Assembly (NCBI GenBank): GCA_964501335.1
Contig: CAZCTC010000022.1
Span: forward strand, 1-64,000
Origin: CAZCTC01 sp964501335
GTDB lineage: Bacteria > Chloroflexota > Anaerolineae > B4-G1 > SLSP01
Direction: 5' to 3'
DNA length: 64,000 bases
The notes under the pieces are model-generated. The model did not search any database. It saw only the letters and a program-made list of their open reading frames with translations, and was not told the origin of the DNA. Position numbers and translations under genes: made by a program. Shown here piece by piece: positions 1 through 7,297 of the stretch; the first letter of the stretch is position 1, and each line of letters begins with the position of its first letter.

Positions 1-130
1 TATGTTTTCCAGGCTCACCACGTAGGTCGCGATTTTTGCGTGCCGCATAGGACATTTTTCTTATAAGAAGCGACGCGCTGGATAGGGAGAGAGCTTTTTT
101 CTCCGCGTTTTCCAGGGGTAACCCGTTGGA
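1..130 (-). repeat. Degenerate copy of the dispersed intergenic repeat core
   Basis: The stretch 64-98 carries, in reverse orientation, the block (CTCTC..CCATCCAGCGCGTCGC on the other strand) that recurs at 1391, 9717, 17129, 19046, 32110 and 35940. The internal hairpin seen in other copies is missing here, and the flanks only loosely resemble the 14-bp terminal repeats of the complete copies. It is probably a decayed copy. It may continue to the left of the window. Confidence 0.55.
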
Positions 131-147
131 AATACACCTTTTGGGGG

Positions 148-176
148 CTGACGGGGGCTGGGGTTACCGCTAGAAT
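148..176 (+). promoter_or_regulatory. Putative promoter of the LuxR/MalT fragment
   Basis: CTGACG at 148-153 and TAGAAT at 171-176 are separated by 17 bp. This would start transcription near 183, about 33 bases before the TTG start codon at 216. The match to consensus is moderate. Confidence 0.4.
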
Positions 177-215
177 CGGGGAAGATAAGAAATTTGACAG
201 GAGAGGAGAGGCGGG

Positions 216-1253
216 TTGCTTGAGGTCAAGGAATCACGACTTTTCTGGCAGGTCCAGGGAGAGGCGCCTGAGTGGCTGGAACGTCCGGCTTTGATGCGCC
301 GGCTGGATGAGGTTTTAGCAGCCCGGCTGGCGCTGGTGACGGCGCCGGCTGGATTCGGCAAGACGATGTTGTTACAGCAGTGGGCGCAGCGGCTGGAGCG
401 TCCGGCTGCGTGGATGGTTTTAGATGCGGCGGATAACGATCGGGTGGTTTTTTTGATCCATTTGTTGACGGCTTTACGGAGCGCCTGGCCGGAATTGACC
501 GACAGTGTTTTATCGATGCCGGCGGCGATGTTGACCGTGGAAGCGGCGGCGCTGGCGTTGTTGAATGCCTTGTCGAAGTGTGAAGAACCCTGTGTGGTGG
601 TTTTGGATCGCTGTGAGATTGTGCAATCGGAGGAAGTGCAGCGCTTGCTGGTCCTCTTGATTGAGAATCAGCCGCCGATGGTCCATTGGGTGATGGCAGG
701 ACGGGAATTGCCGGCATGGTCGGTGCTGCCCCGACTGCGGGTGCGGCGCGAGCTGGTGGAGCTCAATGCCCGGGATTTGCGGTTATCGCCGGCGGAAGTG
801 ACGGAGCTGGTCAATGGGTGCTGGGGGATGGGGCTGAGTCGGGCAGATTTGAAAACGCTGGCGGAGCGTACGGAAGGTTGGATGATGGGAGTGCGGCTGT
901 TGCTGGCGGCGCCGGAGGGCCCTTCCCCGGCATTGACGGAATATTTTGCCCGGGAAGTCTTTTTGCCGCAGTCTAAATTCATTCAGGCTTTCCTTTTGAA
1001 GACGGCCTGTCTGGAGCAGCTCAATGGCCCGTTATGCGATGCGGTAGCCGGGACGGTGGATGGCTGGCGGCTGCTGGAACAGGTGGAGCGGTTGCAGTTG
1101 TTTATTTTGCCGCGCGATGAAGAGCGGCGGTGGTATCGGTATCATCCGTTGTTTGGGGAGTTTTTGCGGCGGGAGCGGGCCCGGCAAATGCCCGTGGGGG
1201 CCTGCGTGGCGGCCGTGGAACCCGGATTTACGTTAAGCGGGGAATATACGTAA
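216..1253 (+). pseudogene. Truncated MalT-type LuxR transcriptional regulator (NTPase part only)
   Basis: The 345-residue product starts at TTG 216, behind the purine-rich ribosome site AGGAGAGGAGAGG (199-211). Residues 43-50 form a Walker A motif (APAGFGKT) in the context typical of MalT/STAND LuxR regulators, and a hydrophobic strand ending LDRCE near residue 130 fits Walker B. Near residue 310 the motif YRYHPLFGEFL marks the winged-helix region that follows the NTPase. Full-length family members are about 800-950 residues, with a solenoid sensor and a C-terminal LuxR HTH. Both are absent here, and the last 15 or so residues look unrelated to the family. The end runs directly into repeat DNA, so I infer a 3'-truncated remnant. 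A stand-alone NTPase cannot be excluded. Confidence 0.7.
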
Positions 1254-1294
1254 AGCCAGGAAATTTTTTGCAGTGTCGCATAATTAACCCGGAA

Positions 1295-1326
1295 TTCACC
1301 GCCGAGGCACAGAGATCGCAAAGAGA
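1295..1326 (+). repeat. Dispersed TTCACCGC-GGCACAGAG type repeat
   Basis: This short sequence (TTCACCGCCGAGGCACAGAG and following bases) recurs with variations at 17045-17076, at 31961-31991 and in reverse at 41470-41500. All copies are intergenic. It lies just before the MITE-like element at 1340. Confidence 0.6.
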
Positions 1327-1339
1327 ATCTATTTCTTTT

Positions 1340-1502
1340 CGACCTGTGAGGTTGGCATTGTAGTATTCCGCAAAAGGCTTTTGTTCTGCTCGAAGCGACG
1401 CGCTGTGCGATGCAGGGGGAGAGGGTTTTTAATTTATATTTTGGGCGGCTTCAGAAAGCCGCCCAAAATATAGGCTTTTTCCCCGACTAACCGCACAGGT
1501 CG
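1340..1502 (+). mobile_element. MITE-like element, copy A, with 14-bp terminal inverted repeats
   Basis: The ends are CGACCTGTGAGGTT (1340-1353) and AACCGCACAGGTCG (1489-1502), inverted repeats with one mismatch. Inside are the shared core block in reverse orientation (1391-1426) and a 17-bp hairpin (arms 1435-1451 and 1456-1472, loop CAGA). The element has no coding capacity. Copies B (9646-9834) and C (35864-36043) have the same ends, but copy A has a different hairpin stem. It sits between the truncated LuxR gene and the ABC-F promoter. Confidence 0.7.
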
Positions 1503-1520
1503 CGTTTTTTTAACCGAGAT

Positions 1521-1548
1521 TTGACAATTGGTTCTCTCTGCTTATAAT
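1521..1548 (+). promoter_or_regulatory. Consensus promoter of the ABC-F leader
   Basis: TTGACA (1521-1526) and TATAAT (1543-1548) are both perfect hexamers with a 16-bp spacer. Transcription should begin near 1555. That leaves a leader of about 250 nt before the ABC-F start at 1806. Confidence 0.85.
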
Positions 1549-1561
1549 GGGTTTGATTTTA

Positions 1562-1669
1562 ATGGAGCGTCAGGAAATGTTAATTTTGATGGCAGGTAAG
1601 AATTTTTGCCAGCTCCCCGATAACCGTGGGGGAGTATTCGCGCACTTCGATTGGCGGAGTGCGTCCTGA
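1562..1669 (+). CDS. Possible 35-codon leader peptide (uORF)
   Basis: An open frame from ATG 1562 to TGA 1667 encodes MERQEMLILMAGKNFC and 19 further residues. It lies only about 7 nt from the predicted transcript start and has no clear ribosome site; a second in-frame ATG at 1577 is preceded by AGGA. The frame covers the whole leader structure at 1569-1670. ABC-F resistance genes are often controlled by leader-peptide attenuation, which makes translation of this frame plausible, but chance is not excluded. Confidence 0.3.
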   Translation: MERQEMLILMAGKNFCQLPDNRGGVFAHFDWRSAS

Positions 1670-1670
1670 C
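1569..1670 (+). ncRNA. Structured multi-branched leader RNA of the ABC-F gene
   Basis: The closing stem GTCAGGA (1569-1575) with TCCTGAC (1664-1670) encloses three hairpins: TGGCA/TGCCA (1590-1611), CTCCCC/GGGGAG (1613-1634) and CGCACT/AGTGCG (1641-1663). Together they would fold as a cloverleaf-like unit between a consensus promoter and an intrinsic terminator. The arrangement fits an attenuator or riboswitch, or a separate small RNA of about 170 nt. I do not recognise a known family. Confidence 0.55.
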
Positions 1671-1693
1671 CTTATTTATTATGTCAAGTCAAA

Positions 1694-1725
1694 GCCGTGG
1701 ACGTGCTCGCGTCCACGGCTTTTTT
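1694..1725 (+). terminator. Intrinsic terminator in the ABC-F leader
   Basis: The stem GCCGTGGACG (1694-1703) with CGTCCACGGC (1710-1719) is perfect over 10 bp, has a 6-nt loop and is followed by six T. It lies 80 bp before the ABC-F start, so it would stop most transcripts unless antitermination occurs. Confidence 0.85.
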
Positions 1726-1744
1726 ATTGCCGGCCTCCTTTTGG

Positions 1745-1783
1745 GCCGGGGCCGTGGATGTTTAGACGGCCCCGGCTTTTGCT
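1745..1783 (+). terminator. Second terminator-like hairpin in the ABC-F leader
   Basis: The stem GCCGGGGCCGT (1745-1755) with ACGGCCCCGGC (1766-1776) is perfect over 11 bp and is followed by TTTTGCTTTTT. It ends just before the ribosome site AAGGAGG (1792-1798). Two terminators in tandem inside one leader suggest strong transcriptional gating. Confidence 0.7.
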
Positions 1784-1805
1784 TTTTATTTAAGGAGGAA
1801 GAATT

Positions 1806-3464
1806 ATGTTGCTGGTAAATCTGGATCATGTCGGTCATCAGTATGGCGTGCAGCGAGTGCTGGACGGGGTCTCGTGGGAGATCCTGGCCGGGCAGAAGAT
1901 CGGTCTGGTCGGCGCCAATGGAGCCGGGAAATCGACTTTGCTGCGGTTGATTCTGGGTACATCCAAGCCGGATGAGGGGACCGTTTTCCGGGCTAAAGGC
2001 GTGCAGGTCGGCTATCTGGCGCAGGAGCCGGAACTCGATCCGGAACGCACGGTGTGGGAAGAATCTTTGAGCGCTTCGGCGGCCTTGTTGCAGGCGGAAG
2101 CGGAGTTGCGCCGGTTGGAGCGTCGGATGGGCGATCCTGCCGTCGCCGGGGATGCAGTTGCTCTGGATAAAGTGATGAAGGCTTATGCCCGGGCGCAGGA
2201 GTTTTTCGAACAGCTGGATGGGTATCGTTATGAGAGCAGGGTGCGAGAAGCGTTGCAGTCGGTAGGACTGCCGGAATCGATTCTGGACTTGCGGGTCGGG
2301 GCATTGTCGGGCGGTCAGCGGAAACTGGTCGGGCTGGCCAAGCTGTTGGTTTTCCCGGTCGATCTGTTGTTGCTGGATGAGCCGGACAATCACCTCGATC
2401 TGGAGGGTAAGGCTTTTCTGGAGCACTTTATCACCAGCTTCCCAGGGGCTGTGGTGATCGTTTCGCACGATCGGTATCTGTTGGACGAAACTGTAACGGC
2501 GATTGCCGAGCTGGAAGGCGGGCAGGTGACGGTCTATTCCGGCAATTATTCGGCTTATGTGACTGAGAAACGGCTGCGGCAATTGCGGCAGCAGCAACTT
2601 TACGAAGCGCAACAGAAGGAGATTTCCCGAATCCAGGCGGCGATTGCCCGGTTTGAGTTGTGGGCGCATCTGGTGGTTGATGAACGTCACATTCGGCAGG
2701 CGCGGGCCCGGCAGAAGATGCTGGAGCGGATGGATAAGATCGAACGACCGAATCTGGAAAGCCGGCGGATGGATCTGGAGCTGAACGGCTGGCGGGGATC
2801 GAAGAAGGTGTTGGAAGTCAAAGGGCTGGATAAGCTGTTCGAGGTGGACGGGGATGTGCGGGTAGTGCTGGACGGCCTGAATCTGTTGATCTGGCATGGC
2901 GAGCGGGTCGGGTTGGTCGGTGCCAATGGGGCCGGCAAGAGCGTTTTCCTGCGCTGTCTTCTGGGCCAGGAAATCCCTTCCGGCGGGGTGATTGAAATCG
3001 GGCCGAGCGTGAAAGTGGGCTACTATGCGCAGCGTCACGAAACGCTGAATCTGGATCGAACCCTGATTGAAGAAATCCGGGATGCGCGGCCGATGTCGGA
3101 GCAGGCGGCAGTGAGTTTTCTGAAGCGTTTCCTGTTTCCTTATCAGAAGGTGCGGGATCGGGTACGGGATCTCTCCGGCGGGGAGCGGAGCCGGCTGCAG
3201 CTGGCCCGGTTGATGCTGTCGGAGGCCAATTTTCTGTTGCTGGATGAGCCGACAAACAATCTGGACCTTCCTTCGTGTGAGGTGTTGGAAGAAGCGTTGG
3301 AGGAGTTTGAAGGGACGGTGTTGATCGTTTCACATGATCGCTATTTTCTGAATCGGATGGCGACGCGGATGGTGGAGCTGGATGCCGGGGCGCTGACGGA
3401 ATATATCGGGGATTATACGGATTATCTGGAGCAGAAGCAGCGGGTAGCAGCCCGGCGGCGTTAG
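1806..3464 (+). CDS. ABC-F family ATP-binding protein
   Basis: The 552-residue protein has two ABC ATPase domains and no membrane segment, as in ABC-F proteins that act on the ribosome (EttA/Uup type or antibiotic-protection type). Domain 1 has Walker A GANGAGKS near residue 36, signature LSGGQRK near 168 and Walker B with LDEPDNHLD near 190. Domain 2 has GANGAGKS near 373, LSGGERS near 456 and LDEPTNNLD. A charged helical linker lies between them (about 245-320). The start ATG 1806 follows AAGGAGG. The structured, twice-terminated leader upstream resembles the control of inducible ABC-F resistance genes. Whether this one protects against an antibiotic or is a housekeeping translation factor cannot be told from sequence. 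Confidence 0.92.
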   Translation: MLLVNLDHVGHQYGVQRVLDGVSWEILAGQKIGLVGANGAGKSTLLRLILGTSKPDEGTVFRAKGVQVGYLAQEPELDPERTVWEESLSASAALLQAEAELRRLERRMGDPAVAGDAVALDKVMKAYARAQEFFEQLDGYRYESRVREALQSVGLPESILDLRVGALSGGQRKLVGLAKLLVFPVDLLLLDEPDNHLDLEGKAFLEHFITSFPGAVVIVSHDRYLLDETVTAIAELEGGQVTVYSGNYSAYVTEKRLRQLRQQQLYEAQQKEISRIQAAIARFELWAHLVVDERHIRQARARQKMLERMDKIERPNLESRRMDLELNGWRGSKKVLEVKGLDKLFEVDGDVRVVLDGLNLLIWHGERVGLVGANGAGKSVFLRCLLGQEIPSGGVIEIGPSVKVGYYAQRHETLNLDRTLIEEIRDARPMSEQAAVSFLKRFLFPYQKVRDRVRDLSGGERSRLQLARLMLSEANFLLLDEPTNNLDLPSCEVLEEALEEFEGTVLIVSHDRYFLNRMATRMVELDAGALTEYIGDYTDYLEQKQRVAARRR

Positions 3465-3473
3465 AGGAAGTTT

Positions 3474-3516
3474 TTTATTATTCGCACCCCGCTGAAAGCG
3501 GGGTGCGAATAATAAA
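3474..3516. terminator. Bidirectional 20-bp hairpin between convergent genes
   Basis: Arms 3474-3493 and 3497-3516 are perfect inverted repeats of 20 bp around a GAA loop. The T-rich outer stem (TTTATTATT) and GC-rich inner stem allow termination in both directions. It lies between the ABC-F stop (3464) and the stop of the beta-helix gene (3526). Confidence 0.8.
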
Positions 3517-3525
3517 CCCTGGTCG

Positions 3526-5118
3526 TTAAAAGCCTTTTTTCAGGGTTAAGGGCAGGTAGGTGAAATAAGTGTAGTTAAAAGACGGAGTTTCATAAGCGCC
3601 CATGTCGATGATGGGGGCTGTTCCTGATCCGGTATCGGGATGGTCGGGGAGATCGACAAAGCGGAAATTGCCGCCCAGATCTCGGGGCAGCAGTTCGGTT
3701 ATATTGGCATCACCGTCGAGATCGGCAAAATCGGGGGGAACTGCCGCATTATCGCCGGCATCGATGGCGGGTGAGTCGGATTGAAGTATAAGATTGCCGT
3801 AATCATTATCACTCCGAGTCGCCCAGTTACCATCTCCGGAATCGGGATTGCGGCGGAAATGGGGATCGGCATCGATATTACCGCCGTTGTTGGTTCCATA
3901 GCTGGTGTTCCAGTTGGCGCTGCCGCCCGATCCCTGGACGAGGCTATAAGTAAAACTTTGGGCGCCCCCCGCCGTTGTTCCGTTGCCGTTAGGGGCGGTG
4001 TTGTTCCAAAGGATCGAGTTCTTAAAAGCGGAAAGGTTATTTGAATCTGAAGTATAGATGGCTCCACCCCGATTACTGGCGCTATTTCCTACTATTGTGA
4101 CCTGGTGAAATTCTGTAAGGCCCCCATAGGATGCATAAATCGCGCCGCCTTGTTTGGCGGTATTACCAACCATAAGGGTATTGACCATGTGGAGATTTTC
4201 AGTTCCGGATTCGTAATCAATGGCACCGCCATTGTTGGTGGCTCGATTGGCTATCATTACGGCGTTGATAATATCTAATTTTGTATAGCTATTGGAAATC
4301 AGAATGGCGCCGCCGTTATAGCCTTCGTTGTTGTAAAACTGCGCATTGGAAAAAGTTAGATTGTGACTGTTGATTAAAATGGCCCCACCCCCAAAGGATT
4401 GAGCTCGATTTCCGATGAAGATAAGGTTGTTGTAACGGAGCTCATCTCCTGAACCTGTGCAAAGTCCGCCACCTACTTCCAGGGCATAATTGCCGCTGAT
4501 AGTGAGATTGTTGAGTTGGGCATTAGACTGCATCGAGTTTTTTATTCCGGCACACATACTGTGCTCATGCTTGGAATTTACAGCAGGGAGGTTGGCATTT
4601 CCACCGGTAATTGTAAAACCATCTAATACGGTTGTACTGATTACGTTGGTGTTCATCACGACATGGTAAGCATTGGTCCCGGTGATGCCGGTGGTGTCGG
4701 TGAGGATGCCATGAGCATCGGTGCGGTCATTGTTGTCCAGATCGCCGCTGAGTACGCTAAGATGGGCACTCCAGTTACGTTGCTCGCGGGCGGTTTCCGT
4801 ACCGGCAAAGCCGCCGTAGAGGGCGACTCCGCTGACCAGGGTGAAGGTTGCGGTGGGGACGGCTGAGGCAGCCGGTTTGTAGACACCTTCTGCAACCCAG
4901 ATTTCAGTGCCATTTTGGGCGACGGATAAAGCTGTTTGTAGAGAGGTATAGGCATTGGTCCAGGAACTGCCGTTATTGGCGCCGGTGGCATCGATATCGA
5001 CATAGATGATACTCTTTTGAGCAAGATTGGTTTGGGTGGGGATAAGGGTCAAAATTGCAAAGATGAACAGCAGAAAACTGTTCTTTAGAGCACTTCGTTT
5101 TTTATGGTTAATTTTCAC
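3526..5118 (-). CDS. Secreted right-handed beta-helix protein (choice-of-anchor Q type)
   Basis: About 530 residues from GTG 5118, which has AGAGG upstream; a longer in-frame start at 5217 is less likely because it lies upstream of the promoter. A basic N-terminus and the hydrophobic stretch FLLFIFAILTLI indicate a signal peptide. The mature start, YVDIDATGANNGSSW followed by an AYTSLQTAL segment, is typical of the parallel beta-helix proteins annotated as choice-of-anchor Q. Many N/G-rich turns (GGAIL, GGGA, NNGGAI) repeat through the middle. The C-terminus (DIGAYE-like MGAYET, then a hydrophobic FTYLPLTL tail) is typical of such proteins. It is probably an extracellular or surface adhesin or polysaccharide-binding protein; no catalytic residues are recognised. 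Confidence 0.8.
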   Translation of the reverse strand: MKINHKKRSALKNSFLLFIFAILTLIPTQTNLAQKSIIYVDIDATGANNGSSWTNAYTSLQTALSVAQNGTEIWVAEGVYKPAASAVPTATFTLVSGVALYGGFAGTETAREQRNWSAHLSVLSGDLDNNDRTDAHGILTDTTGITGTNAYHVVMNTNVISTTVLDGFTITGGNANLPAVNSKHEHSMCAGIKNSMQSNAQLNNLTISGNYALEVGGGLCTGSGDELRYNNLIFIGNRAQSFGGGAILINSHNLTFSNAQFYNNEGYNGGAILISNSYTKLDIINAVMIANRATNNGGAIDYESGTENLHMVNTLMVGNTAKQGGAIYASYGGLTEFHQVTIVGNSASNRGGAIYTSDSNNLSAFKNSILWNNTAPNGNGTTAGGAQSFTYSLVQGSGGSANWNTSYGTNNGGNIDADPHFRRNPDSGDGNWATRSDNDYGNLILQSDSPAIDAGDNAAVPPDFADLDGDANITELLPRDLGGNFRFVDLPDHPDTGSGTAPIIDMGAYETPSFNYTYFTYLPLTLKKGF

Positions 5119-5158
5119 TTTCGACCTCTTGGATTGTGGTTTTGTTGAGAGCGTGGCT

Positions 5159-5186
5159 ATTATAAAGTTAGTTGGAGTGATGTCAA
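5159..5186 (-). promoter_or_regulatory. Consensus promoter of the beta-helix gene
   Basis: On the minus strand TTGACA (5186-5181) and TATAAT (5164-5159) are perfect hexamers with a 16-bp spacer. The predicted start is near 5152, 34 bases before GTG 5118. This supports the shorter start of the gene. Confidence 0.85.
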
Positions 5187-5347
5187 ATTTATCATTGATA
5201 TTTTTCAGCAATTTCAAGATATCTACACTTCCGAAGAAGAGACGAGATAATTTTATTCAGGGAAATGCCGTGGAAGTCTGAAGCGTTTGTCTCTCCGTTA
5301 CTTCCATAGTAAACTGAAGGCGATATTCGATCAGGAGCAATAAATCT

Positions 5348-5860
5348 ATGGCCGATATGATCGTTCTGGCAATGCATGGATCTCCACCGCGGGATTTTCC
5401 CCGGTTGGAGATGGCTGAACTTTTTGATTTGCAAGGGCGGGTTGAACATGCCCGGGTTCCGCTGCCGGCGGAGATGATCGCGCGCTATGAAGAGTTGCAT
5501 GCCCGGATGCGGAACTGGCCGCGTACTCCGCAAAACGATCCTTTCTTTACTGCATCCTACGATTTGGCGGCTTCCATGGAAGCCGCTATGGGGATTCCGG
5601 TGATCGTGGGGTTCAATGAGTTCTGTGCGCCGGATCTGGATGAGGCTTTTGCGGCGGCGGCGGCGAAAGGGGCGACCCGGGTGATCGTGGTGACGCCCAT
5701 GATGACGCGCGGCGGCGATCATGCCGAGGAGGATATTCCCGCCGCCATTCAGCGGGGGATTACCCATCATCCCGGCGTGGAGATCGTCTATGCCTGGCCG
5801 TTTGAGACCGTTGCCGTAGCCCGTTTCCTGGCAGATCAGGTGGCGGCCCGGTTGAAGTAG
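5348..5860 (+). CDS. CbiX/SirB-type chelatase family protein
   Basis: The 170-residue protein begins VLAMHGSPPRDFP, the strand-loop with a metal-binding His found at the start of sirohydrochlorin cobalt/ferro-chelatases. A second motif, VIVVTPMMTRGGDHAEEDIP near residue 120, matches the family's P-x-F-L-x-x-G-x-H-x-x-x-D-I-P pattern, with His. The length fits a single-domain chelatase. Such enzymes insert Co or Fe into sirohydrochlorin for cobalamin or siroheme. No other tetrapyrrole gene is nearby, and the next gene follows after 14 bp, so substrate and role remain open. Confidence 0.75.
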   Translation: MADMIVLAMHGSPPRDFPRLEMAELFDLQGRVEHARVPLPAEMIARYEELHARMRNWPRTPQNDPFFTASYDLAASMEAAMGIPVIVGFNEFCAPDLDEAFAAAAAKGATRVIVVTPMMTRGGDHAEEDIPAAIQRGITHHPGVEIVYAWPFETVAVARFLADQVAARLK

Positions 5861-5874
5861 CAGGAGTGAGTGTC

Positions 5875-6921
5875 ATGAAAATCGAACGCCCTGATCTCAG
5901 CGAAACTGGTCCGGAAGTGCGGGCTTATATCGAGGCGTTGGAAATGGAACTGGCCCGGTTGCGCGGTGACGATGGCGCGGTTGAAGCCGGGCCGGAAGTC
6001 GAGGTGCTGGAGGCCCCGGGGCATTACAGTGTGATCTCTTACAGCGCCGCCGGGTGGATCAAACGGACGCCGCGTCATCTTTATTCACGGCAGCGGCGCG
6101 GCGGGATGGGGATTTTCGATCTGGATGTGGCGGCGGGAGATGTGCCGGCGGGAGTCGTGGTGGTGGATGAAGAGCGTCCCGTAATTGTGCTGACCGATCG
6201 GGCCCGGCTGTTTCGGTTGGATGTAAGGGAAATGCCGGCGCTTCCGGTACGGGCACGGGGACAGTTAATCACGGATTATCTGCCGTTACAGGCCGATGAG
6301 CGGATCGCCGTGATTTTGCCGGCTCAGGATGAGACCTATGTGACCGTGTTGACGCGGCGGGGAATGGTGCGCTGGTTTGGCGGCTATCTCTTCAGGGAAA
6401 ATCTTCAGCCGGGCGCCACGCTTTACAACGTTCCGGAGTTTGGGGCGTTAGTGGGCGCCTGCTGGACTGCCAGCCAGCATGAGTTGTTTATCGCTACCCG
6501 GCAGGGGCTGGCGATTCGTTTTGCGCAGCGCCAGATTCCCAATCAGGGCTGTCTGGGGATTCGGTTGGAAGGGGATGATGTGCCGGTGGGAATTGCCGCG
6601 GTGCGTCCGGAAAGTGCCGTTCTGTTGGTCACGGCCGACGGTAAAGGGACCTTACGGCTGATGTCGGGCTTTGCGGCTCAAAAGGCTCCCGGCAGCGGCG
6701 GCAAGACAGCCTTGAAGACGGATGCTTTGGTGGCCGTCGTAGCGGCCGGGGAGAACGATGATGTTTTCATTATTTCCCGGTTGAGTAAGTTGATCCGGTT
6801 TGGCGCGGATGAGATTCCTCCCAAAGAAGGTGTTGTCCAGGGCGTCAACTGTATGGCGTTGCGGGCCGACAGTTGTGTGGCGGCGGCAGTTTCATTACGT
6901 AACGTTCCAGAAAAATCCTGA
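5875..6921 (+). CDS. Stand-alone GyrA/ParC C-terminal beta-pinwheel protein
   Basis: About 348 residues from ATG 5875 (AGGAG at 5862, spacing 8). After a short N-terminal helix, the protein is made of repeated blades of the type found in the DNA-wrapping C-terminal domain of DNA gyrase A: WIKRTP, GMGIFDLDVAAGD, RLFRLDV, TVLTRRGMVRWF, IATRQGLAIRF, GCLGIRL, VTADGKGTLRLM and SKLIRFGADEIPPKEGVVQG. The catalytic tyrosine and breakage-reunion domain are absent. It is likely a DNA-binding or topology-related accessory protein. It is probably co-transcribed with the chelatase-like gene 14 bp upstream. Confidence 0.8.
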   Translation: MKIERPDLSETGPEVRAYIEALEMELARLRGDDGAVEAGPEVEVLEAPGHYSVISYSAAGWIKRTPRHLYSRQRRGGMGIFDLDVAAGDVPAGVVVVDEERPVIVLTDRARLFRLDVREMPALPVRARGQLITDYLPLQADERIAVILPAQDETYVTVLTRRGMVRWFGGYLFRENLQPGATLYNVPEFGALVGACWTASQHELFIATRQGLAIRFAQRQIPNQGCLGIRLEGDDVPVGIAAVRPESAVLLVTADGKGTLRLMSGFAAQKAPGSGGKTALKTDALVAVVAAGENDDVFIISRLSKLIRFGADEIPPKEGVVQGVNCMALRADSCVAAAVSLRNVPEKS

Positions 6922-7001
6922 TTTTCGGGGCCGCCTTCGGTGACTGCGAAAATCAAGAGCTTAGGGACCATTTTTTAATTTTTCAAGAAAGGAAATGAGC
7001 C

Positions 7002-7214
7002 ATGCAAAAGTGGGAGTATTGTAAACTTCAGGGACATCAGATCACTTTTTTGGGAGCGGCCGGGCTGTTTGAGAACAAAGAGGATCAGGTTTTTGGCGAT
7101 CGCAATGCCTGGAATCGAATGGAAGAAGAAGGCTGGGAGTTGGTGAGTGTGGTGATGAACTCCAAAGATGAGACCATAGCTTTTTTCAAGCGGCCAGTGG
7201 TTCAAACTAAATAG
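7002..7214 (+). CDS. Small DUF4177-like protein
   Basis: The 70-residue product has WEYCKL near the start and EEEGWELVSVV in the middle, with a C-terminal FFKRP strand. This is the compact layout of DUF4177-like proteins, whose function is unknown. A purine-rich stretch (AAGAAAGGAAATGAGCC) precedes ATG 7002. It lies 80 bp after the GyrA-CTD gene and before a hairpin at 7231. Confidence 0.7.
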   Translation: MQKWEYCKLQGHQITFLGAAGLFENKEDQVFGDRNAWNRMEEEGWELVSVVMNSKDETIAFFKRPVVQTK

Positions 7215-7230
7215 TCCCATGAGAAGTTTA

Positions 7231-7275
7231 TTTATTTTTGCGCGCGCCGCCGGAGGCGGTGCGCGCAAAAATAAA
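7231..7275. terminator. 21-bp hairpin after the DUF4177-like gene
   Basis: Arms 7231-7251 and 7255-7275 pair over 21 bp with a single G-T pair and a GGA loop; the outer stem is TTTATTTTT and the inner stem is GC-only. It is a member of the genome's hairpin family and may act as a bidirectional terminator. Confidence 0.7.
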
Positions 7276-7297
7276 TATCAACAGAAGGAGATGGCCG

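Noticed and set aside
1689..3038. Minus-strand frame of 449 codons
   Set aside because: It is antisense to the ABC-F gene, which has all motifs; the frame is rich in H/Q/P/R and has no family features.
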